The position numbers were made by a program, and so were the translations under genes. From Armatimonadota bacterium (GTDB lineage: Bacteria > Armatimonadota > Fimbriimonadia > Fimbriimonadales > Fimbriimonadaceae), in contig JAIUNY010000001.1 of NCBI GenBank assembly GCA_020161505.1, positions 248,001 to 312,000 of the forward strand: a stretch of DNA of 64,000 nt. Reading direction: 5' to 3'. Of this stretch, positions 1 through 8,065 are shown one piece after another. The number at the start of each line of letters is the position of its first letter. The first letter of the stretch is position 1. The notes below the pieces were generated by a model. The model saw only the letters and a program-made list of their open reading frames with translations. It made no database searches and was not told where the DNA came from.

Positions 1-120
1 GCCGCGAGGATTCTGGGCAGCAGCGATCCAGAAATCCGCGCCAAGCTCCAAGACTTCGCGGATCGCCAGCGAGAAACGGTTCTGGCAAAGGACCAAGCGG
101 TGTCTCGGCGATCCGTTTAG
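1..120 (+). CDS. purE: PurE C-terminus (N5-CAIR mutase), partial
   Basis: The last 39 residues of a protein whose start lies before the window; the frame opens at base 1 and stops at 118-120. The tail AARILGSSDPEIRAKLQDF matches the C-terminal helix of PurE, the mutase that converts N5-carboxyaminoimidazole ribonucleotide to CAIR in purine synthesis. No catalytic residues are visible, so the call rests on this helix and on folD 12 bases downstream, which supplies one-carbon units to the same pathway. It is probably the first gene of a purE-folD transcription unit. Confidence 0.7.
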   Translation, partial: AARILGSSDPEIRAKLQDFADRQRETVLAKDQAVSRRSV

Positions 121-132
121 AATGGAGGCACG

Positions 133-990
133 ATGGCTTCCTCTGCATTGATCCTCGATGGAAAAGAATCAGCTCGCGAGCTACGCGAAAGTCTGAAACC
201 GCGAGTCGAGGCTCTGAAGGCGAGAGGAATCACGCCCCGGATCGAAGCCGTGGTCGCGGGGCAGGATCCCGCGAGCCTCGCTTACGTGGCGATGAAGCAA
301 AAGTGGGCCGGGTGGGTTGGCATTGAAAGCGGTTCATTCATGGTCACCGAAGCGGTCGGTCAGAGCGAGCTTGAGGAAGTGATTGATCGGCTCAACGCGG
401 ATCCACTCGTGCACGGTGTCTTAGTTCAGCATCCTCTGCCCAAGCATTTGGACGAAGATGCGGTCTTAGAGCGGTTGGGTGCCGAGAAAGACGTGGATGG
501 CATCACCAGCGCGTCGCTCGGCCGACTGACCGCGGGTCTTCATGGATTTCGATGCGCGACTCCCCTCGGGATCACGAAGCTGCTGGATCGGTACAAAATT
601 GACTGTTCAGGCAAAAATGCCCTGGTGATCGGCCGCAGCAACATCCTCGGTAAACCGATGGCTCTCATGCTCTTGGAGCGCCATGCCACGGTGACCATCG
701 CCCACTCCCGCACCCAAAATCTTGCCGAACTTTGTCGCCAAGCGGACATCGTCGTTGCGGCGGTTGGTCGCCCCGAACTGGTGAAGGGCGACTGGATCAA
801 GCCTGGTGCCGTCGTGATAGATGCCGGCTACAACCGAGTCGAGGGACGAGCCCAAGATGTCGGCGACTGCGACTACGAGGCATGTGCGGCCGTTGCTTCG
901 GCGATCACCCCCGTTCCTGGAGGCGTGGGGCCGATGACCGTCGCGAGTCTCTTGAGTAACACCGTCGATGCCGCCGAAAGGATCTCGTAA
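133..990 (+). CDS. folD: FolD: methylene-THF dehydrogenase / methenyl-THF cyclohydrolase
   Basis: A cytosolic bifunctional enzyme that interconverts 5,10-methylene-THF and 10-formyl-THF with NADP. At 285 aa it has the family's usual length. The catalytic motif YVAMKQK (Lys about residue 55), PLPKHLDED, the EKDVDGI loop, the Rossmann stretch VIGRSNILGKP (about 165) and the C-terminal signature PVPGGVGPMT are all present. The ATG at 133 has a GGAGG ribosome site 5 bases upstream. The last 23 bases overlap the next gene, which suggests translational coupling. Confidence 0.97.
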   Translation: MASSALILDGKESARELRESLKPRVEALKARGITPRIEAVVAGQDPASLAYVAMKQKWAGWVGIESGSFMVTEAVGQSELEEVIDRLNADPLVHGVLVQHPLPKHLDEDAVLERLGAEKDVDGITSASLGRLTAGLHGFRCATPLGITKLLDRYKIDCSGKNALVIGRSNILGKPMALMLLERHATVTIAHSRTQNLAELCRQADIVVAAVGRPELVKGDWIKPGAVVIDAGYNRVEGRAQDVGDCDYEACAAVASAITPVPGGVGPMTVASLLSNTVDAAERIS

Positions 991-1843
991 GCGCCGCGTG
1001 GTCTGGGTCGTCGCTGTCCTTGGCCTGCTCAGTCTCCTCTATGGGGGGCTCTGCTGGGTGCTCGCCGAAGGCTACGTTTCTCCGGTCCGATTGGCCGAAG
1101 ACCCTCGTCCCGACTGGCTGACCGAGGTTGACATTTCCAGCGATGGTGGGGACATCCCGGCTTGGACTAGCCTCGCCGAGGGTGAATCAGACCGACCAGT
1201 CTTCTTGCTCGCCCACGGATACGGCGGCAATCGTGCTTATTGGAATCCCCTCGCGGAAGAACTTCGGATCCACGGGGACGTGCTCATCCCCGCGATGGCC
1301 GGTCAAGGCGCGAGCCGAAAGAAGCAGGTCGGATTTGGGCTGACCGAGTCGCGGGAGCTTGTGGAGTGCGCCGAGTGGATTCGCGCAAAGGCCCCGGACC
1401 GCAAAATTGCTCTCATCGGAGTGTCGATGGGAGGCGCGGCGGCATGGCTTGCAAGCAAAGACCGTCCGGAATTGTTCAACGCAGTCATCACCGAAGGAAG
1501 CTTTATGAGCTTGGAGGCAGGTTCGCGGGACTTTCTGAGCGTGAGCATCACTGGCGGAGCCACGATTTTCAGACCGATCATTCTTATGGCCGAGCGAAAG
1601 TCTGGAATCACCGCCGACCAAGTCGTGCCCGTGCGTGCCGCCGAAGCTTGGAAAGGGAAGCCCGCCCTAATCATTCACGGAGGCGAGGACAGGATGTTTC
1701 GCGTGGAGCATGCGCAGGCGCTTGCCAAGGCCTCCGGGGCAGAAGTCTGGGAAGTGCCCGCAGCCCGGCATGCCGAGGTCACCAAACTCGAGCCGAAAGA
1801 GTACGCCCGGCGGGCGGCGGAGCTCTTGAAGTCAGCCCACTGA
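968..1843 (+). CDS. membrane-anchored alpha/beta hydrolase
   Basis: 291 aa. A basic N-terminus (residues 1-10) is followed by one hydrophobic segment (about 11-33), so the catalytic domain is probably anchored outside the cytoplasmic membrane. The nucleophile elbow reads GVSMGG (Ser about 157). The likely acid lies in GGEDRMF and the His in AARHAE near the C-terminus, completing a hydrolase triad. An HGYGGNR oxyanion-type motif sits near residue 85. The substrate cannot be told from sequence; serine aminopeptidase/esterase-like members of this superfamily look like this. It begins inside the 3' end of folD. Confidence 0.8.
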   Translation: MPPKGSRKRRVVWVVAVLGLLSLLYGGLCWVLAEGYVSPVRLAEDPRPDWLTEVDISSDGGDIPAWTSLAEGESDRPVFLLAHGYGGNRAYWNPLAEELRIHGDVLIPAMAGQGASRKKQVGFGLTESRELVECAEWIRAKAPDRKIALIGVSMGGAAAWLASKDRPELFNAVITEGSFMSLEAGSRDFLSVSITGGATIFRPIILMAERKSGITADQVVPVRAAEAWKGKPALIIHGGEDRMFRVEHAQALAKASGAEVWEVPAARHAEVTKLEPKEYARRAAELLKSAH

Positions 1844-1919
1844 TACGGGTTTTTGGGTGATTTCATGCCGCTTGGTTCCGATTCCGGCTATCCTGGAAAA
1901 GGGTGAGCGGGAGCAATGC

Positions 1920-2516
1920 GTGCCGCTGTGGGATCAGATGTCAACGCGCCAGAAGGCGGGCCTCGGAGCTCTTTGCCTTCTCGGGTTGCTCGGCCTGGGC
2001 GTTCCCCTGCTCCCACGATCGCAAGCCCCCGCCGCTCCGGTTGAGTGGCAGACAAACCAAACCAAGGGTGATCCGGTGTCTGATCCCGGGGTGGCCCCAC
2101 CCCCGTCTCAGGACATGATTCTGGTGCAAGTAGACGGAGCGGTCAAAAATCCAGGAACCTATCAGGTGAGCAAGGGTCTTCGGGTTGAGGACGCTATTGC
2201 GCTGGCAGGCGGATACGCCATCGGGGCGGACTGGGAAGAGTTGAATCGGGTCAAGAAGTTGAGAGATGGGGAACGACTCACGGTCGAGTGGCGCGCGGAG
2301 CTCGGTGCTTCTGCGGCTGAAGTCATTGACATCAATCGGGCTTCGACCGCCGAGCTGATCGCCCATCCCGACTTCGGGCCGGATCTGGGCCCCCGTGGGG
2401 CGGATCTTCGGGCCCGGCTCGGCGGATTTAGATCGATTGATCAAATCTACGAAATCCCCGGCATGACCCGTCCGAAGGTGACTTCGCTCCGCGTGACTTT
2501 GAAGGTGGAACCTTAA
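1920..2516 (+). CDS. ComEA-like protein (SLBB plus helix-hairpin-helix)
   Basis: From the GTG at 1920 the protein is 198 aa: a short N-terminus, one membrane anchor (about 10-28), a proline-rich linker, an SLBB domain (DMILVQVDGAVKNPGTY) and a helix-hairpin-helix region opening with DINRAS. This order matches ComEA, the DNA receptor of natural transformation. An in-frame start exists at 1857, but GGGAG at 1909-1913 suits 1920 and leaves a proper anchor. The second hairpin (FGPDLGPRGADLRARLGGF) departs from the usual IGPxxAxxI pattern, so DNA binding is inferred. It could also act in polysaccharide export. Confidence 0.75.
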   Translation: MPLWDQMSTRQKAGLGALCLLGLLGLGVPLLPRSQAPAAPVEWQTNQTKGDPVSDPGVAPPPSQDMILVQVDGAVKNPGTYQVSKGLRVEDAIALAGGYAIGADWEELNRVKKLRDGERLTVEWRAELGASAAEVIDINRASTAELIAHPDFGPDLGPRGADLRARLGGFRSIDQIYEIPGMTRPKVTSLRVTLKVEP

Positions 2517-2518
2517 GG

Positions 2519-3109
2519 ATGGCGTGGGAGAAGTACGCCGAGGCGGCTCGATCGCTTGGCCCGAACCCGTTTTATGCCGTCGCTGCGCCACATCTTCCGG
2601 AACCGGGTCATGTGCTCGAGCTCGGCTTTGGGGTCGGTACGGGGGTGAAATGGTGGCTCGACCGTGGATGGCAGGTCACGGGGATCGACGAGGATCCGGA
2701 TATGGTGCGCGAGACCCTCGCTTTGGTCAACCACAATCCGTCATGCGAGATCATTCAATCCCCCTACCTTTCTGTGCCCTGGCCTCAGGGCTGTGACGTC
2801 ATCGCTGCGGTTTTCAGCCTGTTTTTCGCCTCACCGAAGGACTTTCCGGAACTCTGGAACAGGATCCATCACCATGTAAGACCGAACGGTCTCTTTATTG
2901 GACAGCTTCTCGGCCCGGAAGATGACTGGGCTGCACCGCACATCACCACCCACACCGCGGGCGAGGTTGATGCCCTGCTCAAAGGTTGGGAGGTGCTTCA
3001 CCGCGAAGAGGTGAAGCGGGATGGAAAAACCGTCTTCGGTGAACCGAAGCACTGGCATGTTCACCACCTCATTCTCCGTCGAGCGGAGGAAGTGGATCGC
3101 TCAGTCTAA
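2519..3109 (+). CDS. class I SAM-dependent methyltransferase
   Basis: 196 aa. SAM-binding motif I is VLELGFGVGTG (about residue 32), and motif II ends in the acidic GIDEDPDMV. The rest follows the small methyltransferase fold. The substrate is unknown. The ATG lies two bases after the stop of the ComEA-like gene, so the two are probably co-transcribed. Its 3' end overlaps the convergent glycosyltransferase gene by 41 bases. Confidence 0.8.
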   Translation: MAWEKYAEAARSLGPNPFYAVAAPHLPEPGHVLELGFGVGTGVKWWLDRGWQVTGIDEDPDMVRETLALVNHNPSCEIIQSPYLSVPWPQGCDVIAAVFSLFFASPKDFPELWNRIHHHVRPNGLFIGQLLGPEDDWAAPHITTHTAGEVDALLKGWEVLHREEVKRDGKTVFGEPKHWHVHHLILRRAEEVDRSV

Positions 3110-4550
3110 AGAGAACGTACCCACCCAGGTCTCGAACTTCTTCCGCATCGACACCGCGCTGCTTGAGTTCGATAAACCACTGATCTTCCACCGAGCGTTC
3201 GCGCACGAGTACGAGCAGGGGGCGCTTTTGCTCGAGGAGCTCATCCATTGAAGCCGTTTCCAGAGCCGGACGATCCATATAGAAGAACACCGATGGGTGA
3301 CTGGTGTCGTCGAGCTGAAGCTTGATTTCTGGATCATCACCTTTGCGGCCCAGCGAAAAGACAGCAAAGTTCTCGCCTAGCCGGTTCGCATCAGCCGCGA
3401 GAATCTGCGGGGCGGCGAACCGCTCTCGCCAGTAGTTCATGAATACAAGATTAGACAGTCCACAAAGGAAGATCGAAACCGCGACACCCAGGATCAGAAT
3501 GCGTTGCTCCTCCCAGCGTCGATGCAAGGTATCGGCCAGGAGGATCGCCAGGGCGGGAAGAGCAGGCAGGATGTAGTGAACGAGTTTGGTGCCGCTGATG
3601 CTGAAGAATCCCAGGATCACCAGAAACCACAGCCACAGGTAAAGCCGCGCAGTGCCCTCCGGGGACGGATCGCGCCAAGCCTTCTCTCGGACAAGACCCA
3701 AGCGCAGGGCGGGAATCAGCCAGGGCAGGGCACTGAGGCCGATCACGGCAGGGAAGTAGATGGGATGCGCCCACCAGGGAACCCCATGAGCCTTGTCTCC
3801 CCCGGAAAAGCGCCCGATATTCTGCTCGATGAGGAACTTCTGGACAAAGTAATCGCCGTTGGCGAGATAGGCCGGGAGATACCAAGTCGAGGTCACCGCG
3901 ATGAGAATCAGGATCCCGATCAGCCATTGCCCTTTGAACTTTGGGCGAAGATGAGGGGCTCTCCAGTAGAAAAGACCAATCAGTCCGAAAAACAAGACAA
4001 TTCCAACCGGCCCCTTCGCGAGCACGGCGAGTCCAAGCGCAGCGGCGGAGACCAACCGGAGTCGCGCGTCCGAAACCAGCGAATCGTAAAAGGTGGTGAA
4101 GGCAACCACGAGGCACAGTGCGAGGGCCGCATCGGTCATCATCATCCGCCCAATCGCCACGGTCAGCAAGCCGGTTGCATAGATGAGCGCGGAGAGTCTG
4201 CCGGTGTGTCCGCCGAAGTGAATCTTGGCGAACCGAGCGATCACCCAGCAGGTGGCCATCGTGCAGAGAAAAGAGGGCAGCCTGGCACCAAACTCGTTCT
4301 GAAACAACGCGACAGTCGGCATCGCGAGCCAATAGCTTAGAATCGGCTTCTCGAACCACGGATTTCCGTTAATGGTTGGCGTCAGCCAATCGCCCCGACG
4401 GAGCATATCCACGGTCACAGCCCCATAGAAACCTTCGTCAAGATCGGTCAGTCCATAAGCCCAAAATCCAAGGTAGGGCACCACGAGCAGGATGGCCCAA
4501 AACCAGCGGCTCTCAAGCCAGGCGGGCATCAGTCTTGCGGCGGGTTTCAT
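3069..4550 (-). CDS. GT-C family (ArnT/PMT-like) membrane glycosyltransferase
   Basis: 493 aa from the ATG at 4550, with about 11 hydrophobic segments. The first periplasmic loop carries the acidic TDLDEGFYG typical of GT-C enzymes, followed by NPWFEKPILSYW as in ArnT/PMT_2 proteins. These enzymes move a sugar from a polyprenyl-phosphate donor to lipid, glycan or protein outside the membrane. A frame to 4610 is open, but 4550 is preferred because it begins 8 bases after the upstream stop and has AGGGGTG before it. It forms an operon with the Ppx/GppA gene. The acceptor is not predictable. Confidence 0.85.
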   Translation of the reverse strand: MKPAARLMPAWLESRWFWAILLVVPYLGFWAYGLTDLDEGFYGAVTVDMLRRGDWLTPTINGNPWFEKPILSYWLAMPTVALFQNEFGARLPSFLCTMATCWVIARFAKIHFGGHTGRLSALIYATGLLTVAIGRMMMTDAALALCLVVAFTTFYDSLVSDARLRLVSAAALGLAVLAKGPVGIVLFFGLIGLFYWRAPHLRPKFKGQWLIGILILIAVTSTWYLPAYLANGDYFVQKFLIEQNIGRFSGGDKAHGVPWWAHPIYFPAVIGLSALPWLIPALRLGLVREKAWRDPSPEGTARLYLWLWFLVILGFFSISGTKLVHYILPALPALAILLADTLHRRWEEQRILILGVAVSIFLCGLSNLVFMNYWRERFAAPQILAADANRLGENFAVFSLGRKGDDPEIKLQLDDTSHPSVFFYMDRPALETASMDELLEQKRPLLVLVRERSVEDQWFIELKQRGVDAEEVRDLGGYVLFRLSDPLPPLDGE

Positions 4551-4557
4551 GGCAGTT

Positions 4558-5514
4558 TCACCCCTGCAGAGTCGCGGCCTCGGCAGGCAGTCCGTGAGAG
4601 ATGAGAGCATGCCTCCATCCGCGCACGCTCACCGTGCACTCCAGCGCATGGAGGCAGTGGAGAAATCTCTCGAGGATGAGCGCGCCAATGTGGATGGTCT
4701 TCTCGCGGCCAGGTTCCAGGCCAACGATTGCGGCGCGCCCCGCATCATCCATATCGCACATCCATCCGACGGCTCGGCTGACCTCTTCAAAGTCGAGGAC
4801 GGCCCCGTGCACCTTATCCGGCTGCCACGAGACTAGTTGGTCTCGAATAGAAACGAGGTTCGTGCCGGTTGCACCAAGCACCACGACTCGCCCGCACTGA
4901 CGAGGGAGATACTCCAGAGCAATCGTGGTGTCGATCGCATCGACGGTAAAGAGCCTCTCCGCGAAGCCGGGCGATGCGCTCGGCATCGACGTCTCACGAA
5001 GACCAAGTGCTCCAAGCGGATAGCTCTTCCGGAATTTCACCTCCCATCCGGATGCCGTCCGATCGGCGGTGACAAGTTCCGTTGAATGTCCGCCAGGATC
5101 GACGATAGAAATCCTCGACTCCGAGGCGAAAAGTGGGTCTTCGCAGACGCTCAGAAATCCGAGCTCGGCTTCCTGTGGGCCGGAGACGATAAAAACCGGG
5201 GTTTCCTGCTCCTGAGCGCGGTCAAGAAAAGCACCGGCGTCATTCGCGATTCGCAGGGCCATGGTGCCTCCCGCGAGGATTTCGGTTGCACCGTGAGATT
5301 TCGCCTCGTCAAAGAACTGCCGGAGCACGCTCAGAGTGGCGACGGCACCTTCCGGATCAAGGAGCCCGGATAGCTTCGTGCCTTTACCCAATCCCGTGAC
5401 GGCGGAGGCCTCGTGGAGGGTGATCCAGCCGCTTTCGGTCTGCCGCATCACCACGAGCAGTACCGAATTGGAGCCGACATCAATGGCCGCTTTGATCACG
5501 GGCGCAGTGTACAC
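4558..5514 (-). CDS. Ppx/GppA family phosphatase
   Basis: 318 aa, about the length of the shorter Ppx/GppA proteins. The ASKHA fold is clear: DVGSNSVLLVV (phosphate loop 1), GGTMALRIA, SGPQEAELGF and DPGGHSTEL (phosphate loop 2). The family hydrolyses the terminal phosphate of polyphosphate or pppGpp; without the extra C-terminal domain the substrate is open. It starts with GTG. A CAGAAT hexamer ends 7 bases before the start, so the message may be leaderless. A second in-frame GTG lies at codon 6. Confidence 0.88.
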   Translation of the reverse strand: MYTAPVIKAAIDVGSNSVLLVVMRQTESGWITLHEASAVTGLGKGTKLSGLLDPEGAVATLSVLRQFFDEAKSHGATEILAGGTMALRIANDAGAFLDRAQEQETPVFIVSGPQEAELGFLSVCEDPLFASESRISIVDPGGHSTELVTADRTASGWEVKFRKSYPLGALGLRETSMPSASPGFAERLFTVDAIDTTIALEYLPRQCGRVVVLGATGTNLVSIRDQLVSWQPDKVHGAVLDFEEVSRAVGWMCDMDDAGRAAIVGLEPGREKTIHIGALILERFLHCLHALECTVSVRGWRHALISHGLPAEAATLQG

Positions 5515-5521
5515 GGCTCAG

Positions 5522-5527
5522 ATTCTG
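5522..5527 (-). promoter_or_regulatory. candidate -10 box of a leaderless ppx-like mRNA
   Basis: On the minus strand CAGAAT is followed by 7 bases and then the GTG start, so transcription would begin at the start codon. No clear -35 box is seen. Confidence 0.35.
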
Positions 5528-5670
5528 GCAAAAGAATCGGCGTCCAACCGTCCCGGTTCTGCCTCAACGTCCCGTGAAGCGAATCTGGGTCGGTTAAAAT
5601 AGGTGTTCGCGGACAAGCCTCTCCCCACTCATTGATTGCGGAGGCAGGTTTTTCTGCGCAGGATACGTGA

Positions 5671-7179
5671 ATGAACGAAGAGCAATTGACGCCCAGCGAA
5701 GCGGTGGAAGAAACTTCCGCCCAAGCGACTGGCGTCGCGCCGAGTCCTGAAGAGACCCCAGCAGTTGAGGTCACTTCCGAGCCGACGGCGGACGCCCCCG
5801 AGACGACTCCTGCCGCGGCGAGCGGCAAGACTGATGACGAGATGCTGTTTGAAGCGGCCATGGCCAGCTTGAGCAGCGAAGAGACCGGCCGCGAGACGGG
5901 CGTTGGCTCTTTGACCAAGGGTGAGAGAATCGAAGCCAAGGTCATCCAAGTGGAGAACGACCGAGTCTTCGTTGACCTTGGAACCAAGGCCGAAGGCGTG
6001 GTGCCCCTGAAGGAACTCACCAACGACAACGTGGATTCCGCTATTGGTGTGGTCAAGCCGGGAGACACCTTCGAGGTCATCGTTCTGCGCACCCACAGCG
6101 CCGAAGGCAACCCGGTTGTCTCCAAGAAGCGCGCCGACTTCGATCAGCAATGGCAAGGCATTCTCGACCGGTTCGAATCGGGCGAAGTTTTTGAGGCCAA
6201 CGTCATCGACCGAGTGAAGGGCGGCCTGGTGGTGGACATCGGAGTCCGAGGCTTCGTTCCTGCGACTCACGTGGGCAGCGGCAAGCTCCGCAATATTGAG
6301 AAGTACGTCGGCCAAGTCATCGGCGTCAAGATCATCGAAGTCGACCGCGAGCGCAAAAAGGTCGTGCTCTCGAACCGAGCTGCTGAAGAAGAGCGCCGCG
6401 ACGGGATCAAGGACAAATTGTTCGAAGATGCCAAACCGGGCGACATTCTCGAAGGTGTAGTTCGACGACTTACCGACTACGGTGCGTTCATCGACCTGGG
6501 CGGCATTGACGGCCTTCTGCACATCAGCGAAATGAGCTGGGTGCGCATCGACCACCCGAAGGAAGTTCTGAAGGAAGGCGATGAGATCAAGGTGATGGTG
6601 CTCCGTCTCGATTCGGGCAACGGACGCATCAGCCTCGGCCTGCGCCAAGTCCTGCCGGATCCCTGGAACCTCATCCGCGAGAACTACAAGCTTGGTCAAA
6701 AGATCAAGGTCACGGTTGGTCGAATGGTTCAATCGGGCGCCTTTGTTCGGCTTCCGGAAGGCGCAGAAGCATTCCTGCCTCTCAGCGAAGTCAGCGACAA
6801 GCGACTGAAGAAGCCGCAAGATGAGCTCGAAGAGAATCAAGAAATTGAGCCGATGATCATCGATCTTCGACCGGACGAGCGACGCATGGTGCTGAGCCTC
6901 CGCGAAAACGCGCAGCCGGGTGGCTTCCGCGACTTTGGTGCCTACAACGCAGCAAATCGTGGACAAGGTGGCCCCGGTGGCGGACGCGACGGTGGTCGAG
7001 ATGGCGGCATGAAGCGACGTGGCCCTGGTGGCGGAGATCGTCGACGACCGGGCGGATCGCAAGAGTTCGATCAAGCCCCGGCGCAACGCGCTCCGACGGG
7101 TGGCGCAACGATCGGCGAGCGCCTCGGACTCCTGAAGGGTCTCATGCGACCGGAAGAAGCCTCGGACAAGTCTGAGTAA
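5671..7179 (+). CDS. rpsA: ribosomal protein S1, four S1 domains with Gly/Arg-rich tail
   Basis: 502 aa. An acidic, Ala/Glu/Thr-rich N-terminal region (1-80) precedes four S1 OB-fold repeats at about 82-150, 165-235, 250-320 and 335-405. Typical stretches are FVDLGTKAEGVVPL, VVDIGVRGFVPATH, YGAFIDLGGIDGLLH and SGAFVRLPEGAEAFL. S1 binds mRNA and helps it onto the 30S subunit. The tail (about 415-470) is rich in Gly, Arg and Asp, an unusual RGG-like extension also found on pnp in this window. A CAGGA site precedes the ATG, and a hairpin terminator follows at 7202. Confidence 0.93.
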   Translation: MNEEQLTPSEAVEETSAQATGVAPSPEETPAVEVTSEPTADAPETTPAAASGKTDDEMLFEAAMASLSSEETGRETGVGSLTKGERIEAKVIQVENDRVFVDLGTKAEGVVPLKELTNDNVDSAIGVVKPGDTFEVIVLRTHSAEGNPVVSKKRADFDQQWQGILDRFESGEVFEANVIDRVKGGLVVDIGVRGFVPATHVGSGKLRNIEKYVGQVIGVKIIEVDRERKKVVLSNRAAEEERRDGIKDKLFEDAKPGDILEGVVRRLTDYGAFIDLGGIDGLLHISEMSWVRIDHPKEVLKEGDEIKVMVLRLDSGNGRISLGLRQVLPDPWNLIRENYKLGQKIKVTVGRMVQSGAFVRLPEGAEAFLPLSEVSDKRLKKPQDELEENQEIEPMIIDLRPDERRMVLSLRENAQPGGFRDFGAYNAANRGQGGPGGGRDGGRDGGMKRRGPGGGDRRRPGGSQEFDQAPAQRAPTGGATIGERLGLLKGLMRPEEASDKSE

Positions 7180-7201
7180 TTCCCGGCAGACTCGCCTCAT
7201 C

Positions 7202-7238
7202 AAGAGGGCGAACCAGAGATGGTTCGCCCTCTTCCTTT
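7202..7238 (+). terminator. rho-independent terminator of rpsA
   Basis: A 13-bp perfect stem (7202-7214 with 7221-7233) around a 6-base loop, followed by a pyrimidine-rich run containing TTTT. Confidence 0.85.
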
Positions 7239-7259
7239 TCCCGGCCCCCCTCGCGGGCC

Positions 7260-7265
7260 TATAAT
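7260..7265 (+). promoter_or_regulatory. -10 box TATAAT, leaderless coaE
   Basis: A consensus TATAAT is separated by 7 bases from the GTG of coaE at 7273, with no ribosome site between. It follows directly after the rpsA terminator. No good -35 match is visible. Confidence 0.55.
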
Positions 7266-7272
7266 CTAAAGC

Positions 7273-7836
7273 GTGCGGATAGCCATCACAGGTGGAATTG
7301 CGACCGGGAAGTCCACGATTTTGGAAGAATGGCGCCGCCACGGAATCGAAGTGGGGGATGCCGATCGAGTGGTCGCCGATCTCTGGGCCGATCCTGACGT
7401 GCTAGGCGAGGTTGCGTCCGCGGCGCAATCATTGGGTGCGATCGCGGGCAGCAAAGACGAAGTTCGGCAATTGCTCACTCGCTCCCCAGAGTTCCGCGTC
7501 GCGGTCAATCAGATTTTCCACCCCCGCGTGGTACGGCACATTCGAGCCTCGAAAGTCGAGGTGTGGGAAGTGCCGCTGCTCATCGAAACCTGCTGGTTAA
7601 GCGACTTTTATCGCATCCTTCTCATCTCGGCACCGCGCGAAATAGCGCTGGAACGGCTCTCTCAACGCACCGGAGATCCGGTATTGGCAGATAAATTGCT
7701 GAGCACCCAACTAACAATTTCCGCGAAATCGGCGTTTGCAGATGCAATCGTCCGAACCGACCGGAGGCTCGATGCCGTCTTGGAAGAAGCACGGGGAATT
7801 GGCTCTGCGTGGCTGAAAGAGTGGCGACACCGTTAA
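7273..7836 (+). CDS. coaE: dephospho-CoA kinase
   Basis: 187 aa cytosolic kinase for the last step of coenzyme A synthesis. The P-loop is GGIATGKS (residues 7-14), followed by DADRVVADLW, which binds dephospho-CoA, then VWEVPLLIE and LERLSQRTG in the lid region. The length is normal for CoaE. The GTG start is placed by the P-loop, which always lies within the first ten residues. TATAAT 7 bases upstream suggests a leaderless transcript. Confidence 0.95.
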   Translation: MRIAITGGIATGKSTILEEWRRHGIEVGDADRVVADLWADPDVLGEVASAAQSLGAIAGSKDEVRQLLTRSPEFRVAVNQIFHPRVVRHIRASKVEVWEVPLLIETCWLSDFYRILLISAPREIALERLSQRTGDPVLADKLLSTQLTISAKSAFADAIVRTDRRLDAVLEEARGIGSAWLKEWRHR

Positions 7837-7874
7837 AAGTGCCGTAACTTCCACAGGTTGCGCAGGGTTCTCCG

Positions 7875-7883
7875 TGCTATACT
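7875..7883 (+). promoter_or_regulatory. extended -10 promoter for the CsgG-like gene
   Basis: TG at 7875-7876, one base, then TATACT at 7878-7883 form an extended -10 element within the 229-base gap before the 8066 gene. The resulting 5' UTR would be about 175 bases. It contains a short palindrome around 7907-7922 but nothing else I can name. Confidence 0.4.
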
Positions 7884-8065
7884 GCCGGACGATAACCGGG
7901 GCAGAATCTGCAGGATTCCTGCACGATGTCGCGTGGGCTGTTGCGCCCAGGCACAGCGATACGCTAACATTGTGCAGACCCAGGCGCGGACTGCTCATTG
8001 GGACGAGCCGGTTTTGGGAACGTGAACATGCGAAACACGAAGTGGTACGAGGAGGACGCGTCAGA

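Noticed and set aside
6160-6190. GGTTCGAATC resembling a tRNA TpsiC arm
   Set aside because: It lies inside the rpsA coding frame, with no cloverleaf around it.
5629-7341. 570-codon open frame on the minus strand
   Set aside because: Antisense to rpsA and coaE, both clearly identified.
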